Counted from the stretch's first letter, positions 12,710-24,798 are shown. The stretch is 64,000 nt of DNA from Gymnopus androsaceus JB14 (GCA_009733575.1 ML769401.1:365476-429475); one strand, 5' to 3'. Notes: generated from the sequence alone by a model not told the origin. Made by a program: numbers and translations.

Positions 12710-13694
12710 GAGGGAAACGATATCGTCAGGCATTTACAGCATTAAACGAGGAAGATCAGGCAGAGCTCGGGAAGCTCTGGGGTTTTGTGAAATCTCAACA
12801 GTGAACACAGGTCCTGTTGAGTCTCAGTCAATTTCGGACATGGACAGTTCTATATATGTAGATAGTGGTATTTCATACACAATAAATACACCTGAATCTA
12901 CCCCTATTTTGCCATCTCCAAAAAAAACTGAAAACCCTGTAAAGTTTGCTCTGAATTCTTCAGAATGGCTGGTTAACTGTATTCGGACATCGAACGACTC
13001 TCGAGCAATCGGGGAATTACGGACTTGGGTCCCTAATAACCGACAACGAGAAATAACGGATCAAACGGTAACGGAAATAAGGAAATTGTCAGTACCTGAT
13101 GCAGTTGAAGCAGTCAATAACTTCAAACGTAAACGTTTCGTAAGAGGAACAAAAGGCAAGGACCTTAAACTATCAGTCATAATCGAAGACATCACGAAAG
13201 GCAATCAAGTAGAAGCAGATGCACTTCTAGATTGTGGAGCAACCGGATCGTGTATCAATAAAGAATTTGTTGAGAAACATAACATTCTGATCTGAAAACT
13301 TCCAATCAAAATTGCCGTATACAATGCTGATGGTACTTTAAATGCCAGCGGATCAATCGAAGCAATGGCAGAAGTCCGTTTAGTCATCGGAGACCATGTG
13401 GAAAGAATAGAATTTGGAGTTACCAATCTTGGAAACACCGATATCTTCATTGGTCTTGATTGGCTTAGAGAACGTAACCCTAGCATAGATTGGACAAATT
13501 CTACCGTTACATTTGACCATTGTCCCACTCGTTGCGGCTATATTCCTTGGTGGCTAAATCCAGAAGAAGGAACCTCCCTCAATCACCTAGAAGAAGGAGA
13601 GAGACTTTTCATATTTGATTGGGAAGGCTATGTCAAAGATCATGGACACATACACGCCATGTCAGAATCCTCTACAGCAGATCAATACTGTTAA
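12687..13694 (+). pseudogene. Chromovirus protease region, interrupted
   Basis: This frame continues from the zinc knuckle and encodes the aspartic protease core ALLDCGATG (catalytic Asp in DCG, a common chromovirus variant of D-S/T-G) at about 13230. A TGA at 13293-13295 breaks it. The same frame then resumes and includes the second protease strand (DIFIGLDWL) up to 13694. A frameshift near 13675-13690 separates it from the reverse transcriptase. Confidence 0.8.
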
Positions 13695-15380
13695 AGAACA
13701 CCCTGCTGTATTCAATAAACAAGGATTTGACGAACTTCCTAAACGATGAACATGGGATCATGCCATTGAACTCACACCCGGTTCCAACCCTGTAGACTGT
13801 AAAGTGTATCCTCTGAATCTTGATGAACAAAAGGCACTAGATGAATTCTTAGAAGAAAATCTACGATCAGGACACATTTGTCCATCAAATTCTTCAATGG
13901 CTTCACCATTCTTCTTTGTCAAGAAGAAAGATGGTACTTTACGACCAGTTCAGGATTATCGGAAACTCAATGACATGACGATTAAAAACCGTTATCCACT
14001 TCCTCTAATCCAAGAACTAATCGATAAGCTTAAAGATGCCAAGGTCTTTACAAAAATGGACATTCAATGGGGATACAACAATATTTGGATCAAGGATGGT
14101 GATGAATGGAAAGCCGCATTTAGGACAAATCGAGGGTTGTTCGAACCAATGGTTATGTTCTTTGGTCTTACAAACTCTCCTGCAACGTTCCAAGCATTCA
14201 TGAATCACTTCCTGAAACGTCTCATTGACGAAGGACACGTAATTTTATATATATGGACGATATTCTTGTATTCACAAACACTACTGAAGAACATCGTTGC
14301 ATTGTACATGAAGTCCTTCAAATCCTTGAAGAAAACAGTCTTTATCTCAAACCAGAGAAATGTACATTTGAATCACCACATGTTGATTATCTTGGAATCA
14401 TTGTCGGAAACGGACAGGTGAAAATGGACCCAAAGAAAGTCGAAGCCGTCAAAGACTGGCCAGTCCCAAAGAAGAAACGCAACATACAATCCTTTTTAGG
14501 ATTCTGTAACTTCTTTAGACTCTTCATTCGAGAGTTCAGTTACGTTGCCAGACCACTTAGCAAACTCACTGGAAATGCGGAATGGTCATGAGGTCCTGAA
14601 GAGTTTCAAGCCTTCGAAACTCTAAAGACAAGAATTACCGAAGACGTTACACTAGTGATCCCCTTAGATAATGGGAAATTCCGAGTAGAAGCCAATTCAT
14701 CTGACTTTGCCAATGGTGCTGTACTATCCCAACAGGTTGGTGGAAAATGGAGACCAGTAGCCTTTAGATCTCGTTCCCTCAATGACGTTGAACGTAACTA
14801 TGAGATTTACAATAAAGAAATGATGGCTATTATGGATTCACTATCGGAATGGTGCCAGTACCTTATGGGCGCTCGAGAACCATTTGAAATATGGACTGAT
14901 CATCAGAATCTCCAATATTTCCGTAAACCTCAGAAACTTAATCGACGACAAGCATGTTGGGTTACAGAACTATCCGAGTACGAATTTGTTCTTCATCACA
15001 AACCAGGGACTTCTATGGGAAAAGTGGATGCTTTGTCAAGGATGACAAACCTTGAAATGGGGGTGAATGACAATAAAGACATTGTTGTTCTTAAACCAGA
15101 ATTTTTCATCAATATAATCCGTGAAACTGAGAGTCCAGAAGACGCCATAATTGACAAAATCAAAAAATATGTCAATAACATGGACAAAGCGGTAGTTGAA
15201 GCTCTAAACAGAAAAGACAAATACTGGGTTAATGAACACGGTGGAATTGTTACATGGAAAAATTGCATCTACGTACCAAAGAACCAGGAATTACGAGGAG
15301 AAATCATACAAAAACACCACGACTCAATCCTTGGAGGACATCCGGGTCAATATAAAACATGGGAGTTAGTTACTCGATGA
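13690..15380 (+). pseudogene. Chromovirus reverse transcriptase and RNase H, broken
   Basis: The fingers and palm are clear ([40 protein letters not shown]). A TGA at 13747-13749 precedes them. The catalytic box MDDILVFT begins at 14253 in a different frame; two extra bases in the TATATATA tract just before it shift the frame inside the active site. A further TGA lies at 14589-14591. In RNase H the usual first catalytic Asp (the D of TDAS) reads Asn (AAT at 14694-14696). The C-terminal zinc-finger start of integrase (GGHPGQYKTWELV) follows. Confidence 0.85.
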
Positions 15381-16716
15381 CTACTGGTGGCCGGGAATGG
15401 GAAATGACATCTGAATGTACATAAAAGGATGTGAGAAATGCCAAGCCACAAAAATCCATCGAAATAAACCTGTCGGACATCTTAATCCCATAATGTACCA
15501 TCCGGACCATGGGAATTCGTAGGAGTAGATCTGATTGGGAAGTTACCGGAAGCAGGAGGATTCGATCGCCATTGCTGTATTCGCCGATCACTATACAAAG
15601 CGAATTAGACTTCTTCCCACTCATATGTCATTAACATCAGAAGGCATGGCACGCATGTATAGAGAAAAGATCTTTCCTATTCATGGACTCTTCCGAAAGA
15701 TTGTACACAATCGAGGTCCACAATTCCATTTGGGTTTCATGAAGGAACTCTACAAACAACTTGGAATCGAAGCAAACTTCACAATGGCATACCATCCACA
15801 AACTAACGGACAAACTGAACAAACAAACCAAGAAACCGAACATTATCTTCGTTTGTTTATCAATTACCACCAGTCAGACTGGCACGAATGGTTACCTACA
15901 GCCAAATTTGCATATAACGATCAAGTACATTCCGCTACGAAAGTTACCCCATTCTTTGCTGATATGGGTCATCACCCCTATAAAGGCACTGCACAAAAAG
16001 AGAAGTCCTCTAATCCCTCAGCCCAAGAGTTTGCCAACAGTATGAAGAAAGTACAAGACGAAGTAGGATCAGCGCTAAAGAAAGCGGCTGAAGACATGAC
16101 TCGCTACTATGACAAAAAACATAGCGAATCAAGAGAATACAAAGTTGGAGACAAGGTGTGGCTCGAAGGAATAAACATTACGACAAGTCGTCCAATGAAA
16201 AAGTTGGATGACAAATGTTTTGGACCTTTTGAAGTACTAGAGAAAGTTGGTCGTAGCTCGTACAAACTCAAAATCCCAAAAACATGGAGGAACGTTCATA
16301 ATGTTTTCAATGAAGTCCTCCTCACGCCATATCATCCTCCACAATTCCCAAACCAACCCCAAAATACCAATCCACCTCCCGTAGAGATCGAAGGAGAAGA
16401 ACCGGAGTATGAAGTTGAAGAAATAGTCGATTCGAAGGAAAATAAAAGAAGTAAGGTGTCATACAAAGTCAAATGGAAAGGGTATGGACCACATGAAATG
16501 ACATGGGAACCAGTATCAAATCTCAACAAAGCAAAGGATGCTATTAAGGATTTCCATAATAAAAATCCTTCCAAACCACGCTCAAAGGATATCCGGAAAC
16601 TCGGAATACCCATGTCATTATTTCCCAAACATCTTTTTTGTCCCATTCCTGAATCATTAACAACACCTGTCCCAACTTCTATACCAACCGAATCCATGAC
16701 TGCAAAGCTTGCGTGA
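15376..16716 (+). pseudogene. Chromovirus integrase with chromodomain, broken at its N-terminus
   Basis: The HHCC zinc finger (CEKCQATK) is cut by a frameshift near 15378 and a TGA at 15412-15414, with further shifts near 15495 and 15563. From 15535 a 393-codon frame carries the rest. The first catalytic Asp is in VGVDLIG in another frame. The second reads VHNRGPQF, so Asp is replaced by Asn (15709-15711). The Glu is kept in QTNQETEHYL. A GPF/Y-type module precedes the C-terminal chromodomain (EYEVEEIVDSK, VKWKGYG, MTWEPVSNL). Chromodomains steer such elements to histone-marked heterochromatin. Confidence 0.85.
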
Positions 16717-16746
16717 TGTGGAAATTGCGTCCTAAAGAGGGGGTAA

Positions 16747-17202
16747 TGTTATGAACATTCTTATCTTATCAGACACATGGTATTATTCCTTATCATTTTC
16801 CTTTATTTACTCTTGTATATCTACATAAGCACGCGCTTGTTTAGACGCGTGGCTGTACTAATTAAGTTCTGTCGATCAGTATGATTGTTTTCCGATCATA
16901 ACACATGCTAGCATGTCCATACTTGTATGATCAACCTATCATTACTTATTGTCGTTTACTTGTTGTCTTTTATTGTTTCATGCATTGTTACCGCATGGTC
17001 AGGGTATAGGGTATAGGGCTTAGGGTTTGTACTTTAGTATATAAGTAATTGTAACCGTAGCTTAGTCCTTAGCTTCAATCTCGTCAATATCTCCTAGTCC
17101 TCAATACATTCTTCTTCTCTTTTCCTCATTGTTCTTGTCTCTGCCTAAGTCTGAAGTCGTGACACCTGGTACCTCAGTGTTGTGAGGAACTAGTCGCTGA
17201 CA
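16747..17202 (+). repeat. 3' LTR of chromovirus
   Basis: 456 bp, close to the 5' LTR. It contains an extra 16-bp segment (around CTTGTTTAGACGCG, near 16835) and lacks a few bases elsewhere. It ends GCTGACA directly before the GAGCC target duplication. Confidence 0.9.
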
Positions 17203-17207
17203 GAGCC

Positions 17208-18305
17208 TGAAGCATCAGCTAACAGCGACCAAACTCGCAACTAACTCACTCAGGGCAAGACTCCATTGCAAAACCATCGCAATGATTCGAGGCTTCACTT
17301 GATAACACCCACCGCATCGGATGTTCCACCAAGTTGGGCCATATAGAGCCAGATACTCATTGATAAGGAGCAAGCAGACAAACTAAATACTAGTAAGAGG
17401 ATAATCCCAACAAGAAACTTGATCCCGAAAGATGTTCGTAGACTGCCAGATTTGAGAGTACTTGAAGAGAATCAAGGTAAGATCAAGGGGTTTAGAACTT
17501 TAAAAAATAAATGTATCAAAGGACGTATATCCCAACAATGGTCACTGCTCCTTGCATGCCTAAGAAGACAATTTACAGTAGATAGGCAAATTGAAAAGGA
17601 AGATACAATTTCTCCGACTCACCGCAAAACAAAGCTTCGCATAAAACATCAGTCAAAATCATCTTGAAGATGATTTTGAGTTGCAATGTGCTGATTGTCG
17701 GAGATAGGAGTGCAGAAGGACTGGTGGAAATATCCGAGTCTTGCGTGCCCCAGGGTGTCTGTCGATGGTGAGCGACTCAGTCGCAAGGAAAGGAGGATAC
17801 TTTGGAGTGAAGAGTACATGGGAGACCATAGATTTGATGGTTGAATAAATATGCTATCTAGTGCATGCCACTGCAGCTCAGAGTGCTCAAAGAATAGCTA
17901 GCGTTATGTCCCGACGTTGAGGAAATATACCCTGGCTACTACTATAGCGTGGCAGTGGATTTCCCATAGAGATAGATGTCGAAGACAACAGGTACCTGGT
18001 ATTGTCAGTACCACCATTTGAGCTAATTTTGAAGGCCTCCTCATTAAACTCGGGTGGGACGGAGGAGGAGATCCAATAATAGAGTTTGTCAGACTACCGT
18101 GAAAATGATGATCTAGCGATAACACTTACACTCCTGGATACACGGCAGGATGATAAATTTTACCATTATATGGATAGATGAAATTCAGCATTAAGCAATG
18201 ATAGGCAGCACCCTGAGTGGCAAGACACGCAACGCAGCACACAAAAAAGTGACCAGATTTTTACCTACATGACTATTACCTTGGAAAACACACTATTGCA
18301 CTGGG
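17208..18305. other. Intergenic, no supported gene
   Basis: An 82-codon open frame (17419-17667, plus) is Lys/Arg-rich and matches nothing I know. No other feature is supported. Confidence 0.35.
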
Positions 18306-18709
18306 TCAAAGGTCAAGGGGGTCCGAAAAAAATATTTAATTACACCATGCCGAAAAATATTTTAAGGGCCTCGGAGGGCAACCACCCACCCACGCAACAC
18401 CCACGTGATGTCTGATATACCATATATGGTAATAATCTTATCTATAACTTTACAAATCTTGATGACATATGAAGATGACCTCATAGATATCTCCCACTGA
18501 TGCCTATTTCTAGGCTTAATATTTCTATTTGGCATATATCAACTACAGATGAATACCTATAACAATTACCAATAGCATATTTAACCCTTCAAAGCTCTCA
18601 GAGCCTCTGAAAGATAGGTTTGAAAAAAAAATTTAGTGGCCTCTCAGCAGCAACCAACCACCCACCATAGTGTAATGGACTGTAATTCCGGTACCCCCTT
18701 GTCAAAGGT
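18306..18709. mobile_element. hAT-type MITE, CAAGGGGG family, 388 bp
   Basis: Element 18314-18701 starts CAAGGGGGTCC and ends GGTACCCCCTTG. It is bordered by a perfect 8-bp target duplication TCAAAGGT (18306-18313, 18702-18709). It has no coding capacity. Two internal 45-bp stretches (about 18350-18400 and 18622-18670) resemble each other in direct orientation (CAACCACCCACC). Its ends match the two MITEs near 45 and 47 kb. An 8-bp duplication points to the hAT superfamily. Confidence 0.82.
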
Positions 18710-21198
18710 ACCTGTTCAATACTTTTAGATCTCCTCTTCAGCCTCCATTGCAAGACTAAGCTGCTATATACATACCCTCAAAATTTGACAACAATTTGCG
18801 GAAACGAATGAAAAGGCAGGGCATTATGCAAGAGGAGACGAATATAGTCTCGCGGTAGGGGTACCAAAAAGGAAGGAGTCCAGAGCAAGGTCTTTCGGCA
18901 TCTGGCAACCGACACGCTGTTTCAGAGCGCTAAAGCCCCTTAGCGCCGATGGCCTTGTCTAGACTCCTACCCCCCTTCGTCTCCTCTTGGCATTATGAGC
19001 GCCTATCCGAAACTTGATTCTGTTCCCCGACACAATGACTGGATCGCAAGCTGCAGCAGACAACACAAAAGATTTTTCGCTTCAGTCTATTTTAGAGGTT
19101 ATCTAGAAAGCTCGAAGCATGAGCTGAGAAGAATTTGACCACCCAGGTGAGCATAGCCTATTAACCATCGCGTTAATTCACTTACCCATATGGCTCATTC
19201 GCAGCTCGAATGGTCGTCTCATATCATTCATTTGCGCTGGTCAATTCGCGAGAGCTCCTATCGCTAACTCACAACTCATTCCCGAAGGAACAACCTCTAG
19301 CCAAATCATGCAGTCGATAGAGACATAGATACCAGTAACCATGTCGTACCTGCTGAAGCTGGCTAGTGGTCCTGGGCCCGAACGCCTACCCTTTCCACAC
19401 ACGCCAGCTCCAGACGTAGCGTCCCAAGCGTACATCATAGCAAACGATAGAGGATTCAAGGGCGGAGAGCGGTAATTTGTAGGCCGTATCTGTATCTGGC
19501 GGCGAGCATGTTACTACCATCTGTCTCTTATTCTGAATGCGTTTCGGCACTCATAGACGAATCGGACCCGTAATTATATCAGCTCACCTTCAATGGCAAT
19601 GTTTTCAGATGCGCTATCACCCACGGACACTCCTTTCGAACATCGATGTCGACAGGAAGTTTGAAACAGGACCTGCAGGATTGAAGAGCGTTTTTGTGCT
19701 TACATACAGAACGTCTTCGTTTACGCATCGACATCCGCTCTGGCTCAAACAATTTCCCCTTTGAATGAACGCTTTCCCGCTCTGCATCCCAAGTCGCCAC
19801 TCCTTTCGCAATCCCAACACACCCGAGTAAACGTGTACCTATACATCCGAAAGCTGCACCAGTGCTAGTGCTAGGCAAATATGTGGACGGTGTACATATG
19901 CAAGAGGTGCTGGTGGTGCCCGTAATCTCCCCGCGATCCCGACGCCGCAGAAAGAGTCATGCCAAATGGATCCCCACTTTCAATCCAAATCCGTATCACG
20001 CAGTTCCATCTGCATCGCTCGTGGTCCTCCCGCGACTGTTGGACCCTCGAAACCAAACGACTCAGCCTTCTGTTGAACGCTCACGGTGTTTGTAGCATCT
20101 TCCAATAGCAGGTTCCCGTATTGGTGCTATTCGAATAATTTTCTCCGCTATTGCTGCTAGTTATGGTTCTACCTTGGTTCAGACCAAGAAATAGGAATAA
20201 AAGATAAGATCGGGACAGATAATCGTCACAGAAATATTGCCACTTTCGCTAGCTCCGAGCCAAGATTACCATCAGCTGGCGATCCTGCTTCCAATCCCAA
20301 TCTTCAAGTCAACACGGTCATTATGATCATTTTAGCGAAATATTTTGCTTGAATGAATTCAGCCACCTTTATTCACCAAACATACGGAAGAGCTTCTCAT
20401 GTTAAACAGTCGATGCAGGTGATAAGTCGAGATTGGATACCACTTTCATTTGGCGCACTGACATCAATGGACACGCTTGCTTTCTGCCTTCGTCCATCAC
20501 GCCCTGGAACTTTTACTGCTACTAATTCGACTTTAAAAAGTTATCCAATATTGTATAAAGGTACAAACTGCGCTCTAATTCTCGCAAGGTACTCGTCCGA
20601 AATGTTCGACAACATCGTGGGTCCTCGACGCCTCCAGTGATCCACCAACTTACGCTGGTTCCCTTGCTGTTTGGAAGGAAGGTCTATTAGTATTACAAAG
20701 GGAGCGGATTGTCTTTTTCATTTTCAATTGGTATTGCTGCCTCAGTAACAGCTTAATGGAAGATAGGGGGCTTGAGTGAATCCAGAACTGACAGGGGTTG
20801 CTTCAATACCATCTACTCATCGTCAAGACTTCACGGCATACATCACAATAACGACTGTTCGCATCGTCAAGTGGCTTGATACGGCGTGCAAACACTAGAT
20901 CAGTGGCTCCGTCCTTCACTCTATGTAGTATTTCGCGGAATCGACCGTTTGTATTCCTTGTTGGAGATAATTCGGCAAGTACTACTAAGAACCATTCCTC
21001 CACTGCGTTCTCGTGCTTATTCCTATTATAACTATTTCTCTATATTCTAGTGTGGCAAGTTGCATCTTCCCGCTTCTCAGACCGGGATAGACATTCCTTA
21101 CTCAAGCGACGGTGGTATGTGTGTAGTACACTTTGCGAATATAAGATAGTGCCGTGAACTCCAGACTTTTGCCCAGTTTCTTTTCTACTAATATTCCA
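18710..21198. other. Mostly unassigned; possible multi-exon gene on minus strand about 19240-20060
   Basis: On the minus strand, segments with coding character can be linked by plausible introns: one reads LPLSALESSIVCYDVRLGRY, then a GTAGGC...CAGCAG intron, then YDMVTGIYVSIDCMIWLE. Upstream another reads KGVATWDAERESVHSKGK. I cannot build a full gene or name a family. A 95-codon open frame at 20353-20640 (plus) is likewise unrecognised. Confidence 0.25.
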
Positions 21199-21720
21199 AT
21201 GCTAACCACCAATAACGCTTCCCAGTTAGCCGCCGAGCTACTGGCGTGTTCACCTCCCATTCCACCGTTGGACGATCTCCTCGGTGCAGGCCTTATTGGT
21301 ATCATGATATCAACTGCGTAAGTGTTTCACGGTCAATCTTGAGAACTTTCGTAGTTCGCTAAGAACCGTTCGTTATTTTAGGATTTATGGCGTGACCTGC
21401 TTTTAAGTTTATCACTGACACTATTTCATGCATCACTCCAATCAAAGATAGTTTGTTCTTGAAGGGTTTTGTGCGTAATGTTTCCTTCTGAGTATCCCCT
21501 TGTTTGCTAGTGCCCTTTCGCCTGGATCATTACTATAGGTTGCCATTGTTTGGTGAGAATCACTAGCTCATACCGATACTCCGAGCAGGAAATGCTCATG
21601 GTCTAGGGCCATTAATACCTTCCATATCGCACTTTTGGGAACATTTTGCTACTGTTACACAGTCACCAACTTTGGTAATGCTGTCTTTCTGCTTGAGATT
21701 AACTGGTGATTTCTATAACT
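21199..21720 (+). pseudogene. DUF6534-like membrane protein gene, decayed
   Basis: Exon 1 (21199-21317) reads PPIPPLDDLLGAGLIGIMIST, the usual N-terminus of this Agaricomycete family. It splices in phase (intron 21318-21381) to IYGVTCF. There an in-frame TAA, a TGA and a frameshift follow, before recognisable pieces (DSLFLKGF; TFHIALLG, CYTVTNFGN). These match the first three transmembrane segments of the family. The intact proteins are integral membrane proteins of unknown function. The C-terminal part downstream of 21720 is only faintly visible. Confidence 0.65.
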
Positions 21721-22297
21721 AAATTCATGAATGGACCTGGCCCTAACCATCATCTTCAATGAATCAAGGGTTCTCTCGGTAAGTCTGTATTTCCCGAATA
21801 TTTTCTACATGGAATGCTCGCTGATACTCCTATCCCATAGATGCAGACAATTGTCGGCGTGAGTTTCTGTCAACTTCAAGTCGATGCACGTCAGTCCCGT
21901 CGATCAAGGAAGTATGGCCCATTCCTCTCACTCATATGAAGTACATTTACATTCCTCAAAAATGCTAAGTACTTAAGCCGATATTCTCGGGCGTGAATTA
22001 TCCTCGCGTTTGCCTATCAAGTTGTGAGATTTAACAGCACCCGGACCTCGTCTCAAGTGGATCCCTTTTGTAAGCATATGTATGTGATATCTACTGATAG
22101 GTATCTGGTTTCATATCCGATCTTTCCCTGAAAATTTCATTGTAATTTGTTGTACGGCACGTACCAGGGTGAACGTAATTAACTGATTACAATTCATATA
22201 TATATAATATAAGGCTCAAGTATAAGGCTTGACCACGTATTTTCTGCCTCTTAACTCCCTCGCACCATTTTCCTTGTAATTTCAAATTTTCACCACC

Positions 22298-23658
22298 ATG
22301 ACTCCTGCAGAAGTCCAATTCCTGGCACAATTGGGCACGTACACCTATTACGATATATGCCAATATATTACCATGTGGGTACTATATGGTGAGCTCTTGA
22401 CTCATGAGTGCAGCAGAGACACAAGACCACTAATAAATATATCAGGAGTTTTCATTATTCCAGCCACTATGGCAATTTATCTCTTCCTGTAGGTGTTTCT
22501 GTACAAGATTCTAATGGAGCTCACACTTTATTTGGAAATTAGATGCAAAAGTATCAACGGCTACTCCAGAAAAATCTTACTTGGATGCATGATCATAGTG
22601 GTACTAATGAGCACATGGAACTACATTGTCAATACAGCGGGAGTTGCAATTGCAATTCAATTTGAATTCATAAAACCATCAAATGAGGGTCTAGAAGGAG
22701 GGTTTATTGCTGCTAATGTGGCTACTAAACCTTGGGAAGCACAGAGCAGTTGGCCTGCAACCATAACGGTGTGTGTTGAGATATATAGACTCTTTTTTTA
22801 ATTCTAAGTGGAGCCATAGCTCTTGATCAGTGATGCCATTGTTACATGGAGGGCTTGCGTTGTTTGGCCTACCACAAGGCTTGTTTGGTACATGCTCATT
22901 GCAATTATGATAGGCAATATTGGTGAAGATTATTTTAGCTTTCTGGTTTACAGAGTACAATACTGACCAAGCAGAGTCAAGGTGTAAACATTGCAGGTTG
23001 TATTGTTGAAGACATAGTGTTGGACTTCCTCAGCCCTATCAGCCTTGATCTAGCTTGTCTGTTTATCTCATTGGGTGTAAATTTCATAGCAACATTGGCT
23101 ATTGGGCTCAAAGTCTGGTATGCAAGGATGGTATACCTAGACTTGACATACTAAATGTAACTTTCAGGTATCATCATCATGCAACTCAGACACTATACTC
23201 AAACCGCAAACAGAAATTCTCACCAACAAGCAGAATTCTCCTACTTTTTGTTGAATCAGGAGCATTGTTCTGCATTCTTCAAGTAAGTACTTGAAATCTG
23301 TTCAAAATCTGCTGAGTCCTGACTAAGTTTGTTCTTTAATCAAAATCAAAATCAAAACAACCAGCTCTTGATTGCCATACTCACTGTTCTTGGAACTAAT
23401 GCTCCCTTATTATCACCATTGGAGAGTACCTTTCGCATCATAACTGAATTTTTCACTGGAATGACTGTGAGCTTTCTTGATCTTCTGTATCCCAGACATA
23501 GTGATCTTATTTTCATCCAGTCAATATATCCTATGGCAATAATTATCATGTTGAATTTCAATCAGTTGCCACTTCAAGAAACATTTCACCATGATTCTGA
23601 TGATGGCCTCTCCAATTCTCATACTGTCCAAGCAACAGCCACAATAGCTACAACATAG
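22298..23658 (+). CDS. GPCR-like multi-span membrane protein (Agaricomycete family), seven exons, intact
   Basis: Exons: 22298-22388, 22446-22488, 22543-22768, 22820-22922, 22997-23117, 23168-23282 and 23365-23658. All six introns are GT-AG (50-82 nt) and all phases agree, giving 330 residues. Hydrophobic segments alternate with short loops in the order usual for this family: WVLYG/VFIIPATMAIYLFL, GCMIIVVLMSTW, LLISDAIVTWRACVVWP, MLIAIMIGNI, LDLACLFISLGVNFIATLAI, RILLLFVESGALFCILQ and IQSIYPMAIIIML. The tail is Asp/Ser/Thr-rich. An A/T-rich TATATATAATATAAGG stretch lies about 100 bp upstream (22195-22215). The role is unknown; a receptor-like function is only a guess from topology. It lies 0.6 kb downstream of a dead gene of similar type. 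Confidence 0.8.
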
Positions 23659-24561
23659 CTCCAACAATATTCCATAGTAAGTGCCATGCATCAGTTTTGA
23701 TAAGATGATTCTCACTTTACTTGATAGGCATTCTAGCAGTGTCTCACCCTTCTACAATGTTTTTATACTATGCCTTTCTCTTATTTAGCATATACTATGG
23801 TACTTCAAGTTGAAGTCATGCTTAGTTTTTGGGCTCATTGCAAAGGCTTCACCTCTAGCCATTCTCTGTAGTTTTGTCCTTTCTCCTTTCCAATTTAAGC
23901 CAAGATTGGATTGTCAGCTCTAACCTTCGAGGAGCCCATGTGTGTAAGGCTGCATCCCAAACAGAAAAAAAGCTCAGCAACAATACATAGGCAGCGCCAG
24001 TGCCGAGACAAAACGTACTCTACATTCACCCTTTGCAAAGCCACTTGATGCCAACAACAACGCTTCTTTCGGATTTGTCTGGTACGGACTTCTCATTAAC
24101 TAGTTAATGGTTATCTGGACTCGATCCGCAAGCGCAAGCGCAAACTAATACCCGGGTTACAATTGATTCAAACTATCACCACCCACGCAAGAAAGGGAGA
24201 GTGAATCCGCATTCATTATGGGAGGTGAAGGTGAATGGAAAAAATTAACGGAGCAATGAAGTCGTGGGGAAGAGAGCAGCAGCAATACAGGCAGTGCAGG
24301 TGTTTGAAGGACTTGAGAGAAGGAATCGAGGACTCGGCGATTGACTCGTTGGTCGAGAATATCGAAGATGTCAGTGGTTAGGTCAAGCGCCCACGCCGAT
24401 CGTGGTTAAAGTAGTGGACCACGCTCTTTTATAATTACTTATGTAAGATAGCACTATTTTGCTGCTCAAGAGCGCGTCCATTACTTCTGGAATATACGGC
24501 TTCCCTGAAGTGAACGGGAAAAGAAATAACAGTAAAAGAAATAGAAGCAAACGACTCGCAC
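23659..24561. other. Intergenic, no supported gene
   Basis: No gene recognised. The region ends at the terminator of the tRNA gene. Confidence 0.4.
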
Positions 24562-24566
24562 AAAAA
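24562..24566 (-). terminator. Pol III terminator of the tRNA gene
   Basis: Five consecutive T on the tRNA strand, one base beyond the discriminator base. Confidence 0.75.
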
Positions 24567-24567
24567 G

Positions 24568-24668
24568 CGTCACCTGTGCGATTCGAACACACACGGGCAA
24601 AGCCCAACCGCTGGATGCTTACGTAACGTATAGCAGGCGATCCCGTTAGACCACTCCGGCAAAGTGAC
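24568..24668 (-). tRNA. tRNA-Ser(GCT): tRNA-Ser(GCT) with an 18-nt intron
   Basis: The 7-bp acceptor stem pairs GTCACTT with AGGTGAC. The D stem is CCG/CGG. The anticodon stem ATCGC/GCGGT encloses CTGCTA, an intron (24613-24630) and A. The anticodon is GCT (24632-24634) and the intron sits one base 3' of it, the normal eukaryotic position. A long variable arm (GGGC/GCCC) marks it as class II, as expected for Ser. The T arm is GTGTG-TTCGAAT-CGCAC. A T5 run (24562-24566 on the other strand) directly follows the 3' end as a Pol III terminator, so the gene looks functional. Confidence 0.92.
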
Positions 24669-24798
24669 CATAGTCGGCATGGGAAAGATTCAGGTCATCT
24701 CGATTTTCAGACGTATGAAGCCGCTGGCGCGGTCAACCGGTTCGTAGAATACAGTGGGAATCTGATCAGGAATCCAGTTGCCGTTTGCCGAACTGACT

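Larger units (their letters stand above)
10718..17207 (+). mobile_element. Full-length Ty3/gypsy chromovirus, inactivated
   Basis: LTRs at 10723-11165 and 16747-17202 start TGTTATGAA and end GCTGACA. They are flanked by the 5-bp target duplication GAGCC (10718-10722 and 17203-17207). The order gag, zinc knuckle, protease, reverse transcriptase, RNase H, integrase, chromodomain is that of a chromovirus. The coding region is broken by at least three TGA codons and several frameshifts, so this copy cannot make its proteins. A purine-rich stretch (AAAGAGGGGGTAA) directly precedes the 3' LTR and is the expected polypurine tract. Confidence 0.93.

Noticed and set aside
22490..22492. In-frame TAG in the GPCR-like gene as a nonsense mutation
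   Set aside because: It lies at the start of a normal 54-nt GT-AG intron (22489-22542); splicing keeps the frame.
24383..24607. Minus-strand open frame of 74 codons at the tRNA
   Set aside because: It overlaps the tRNA gene and has no coding support.
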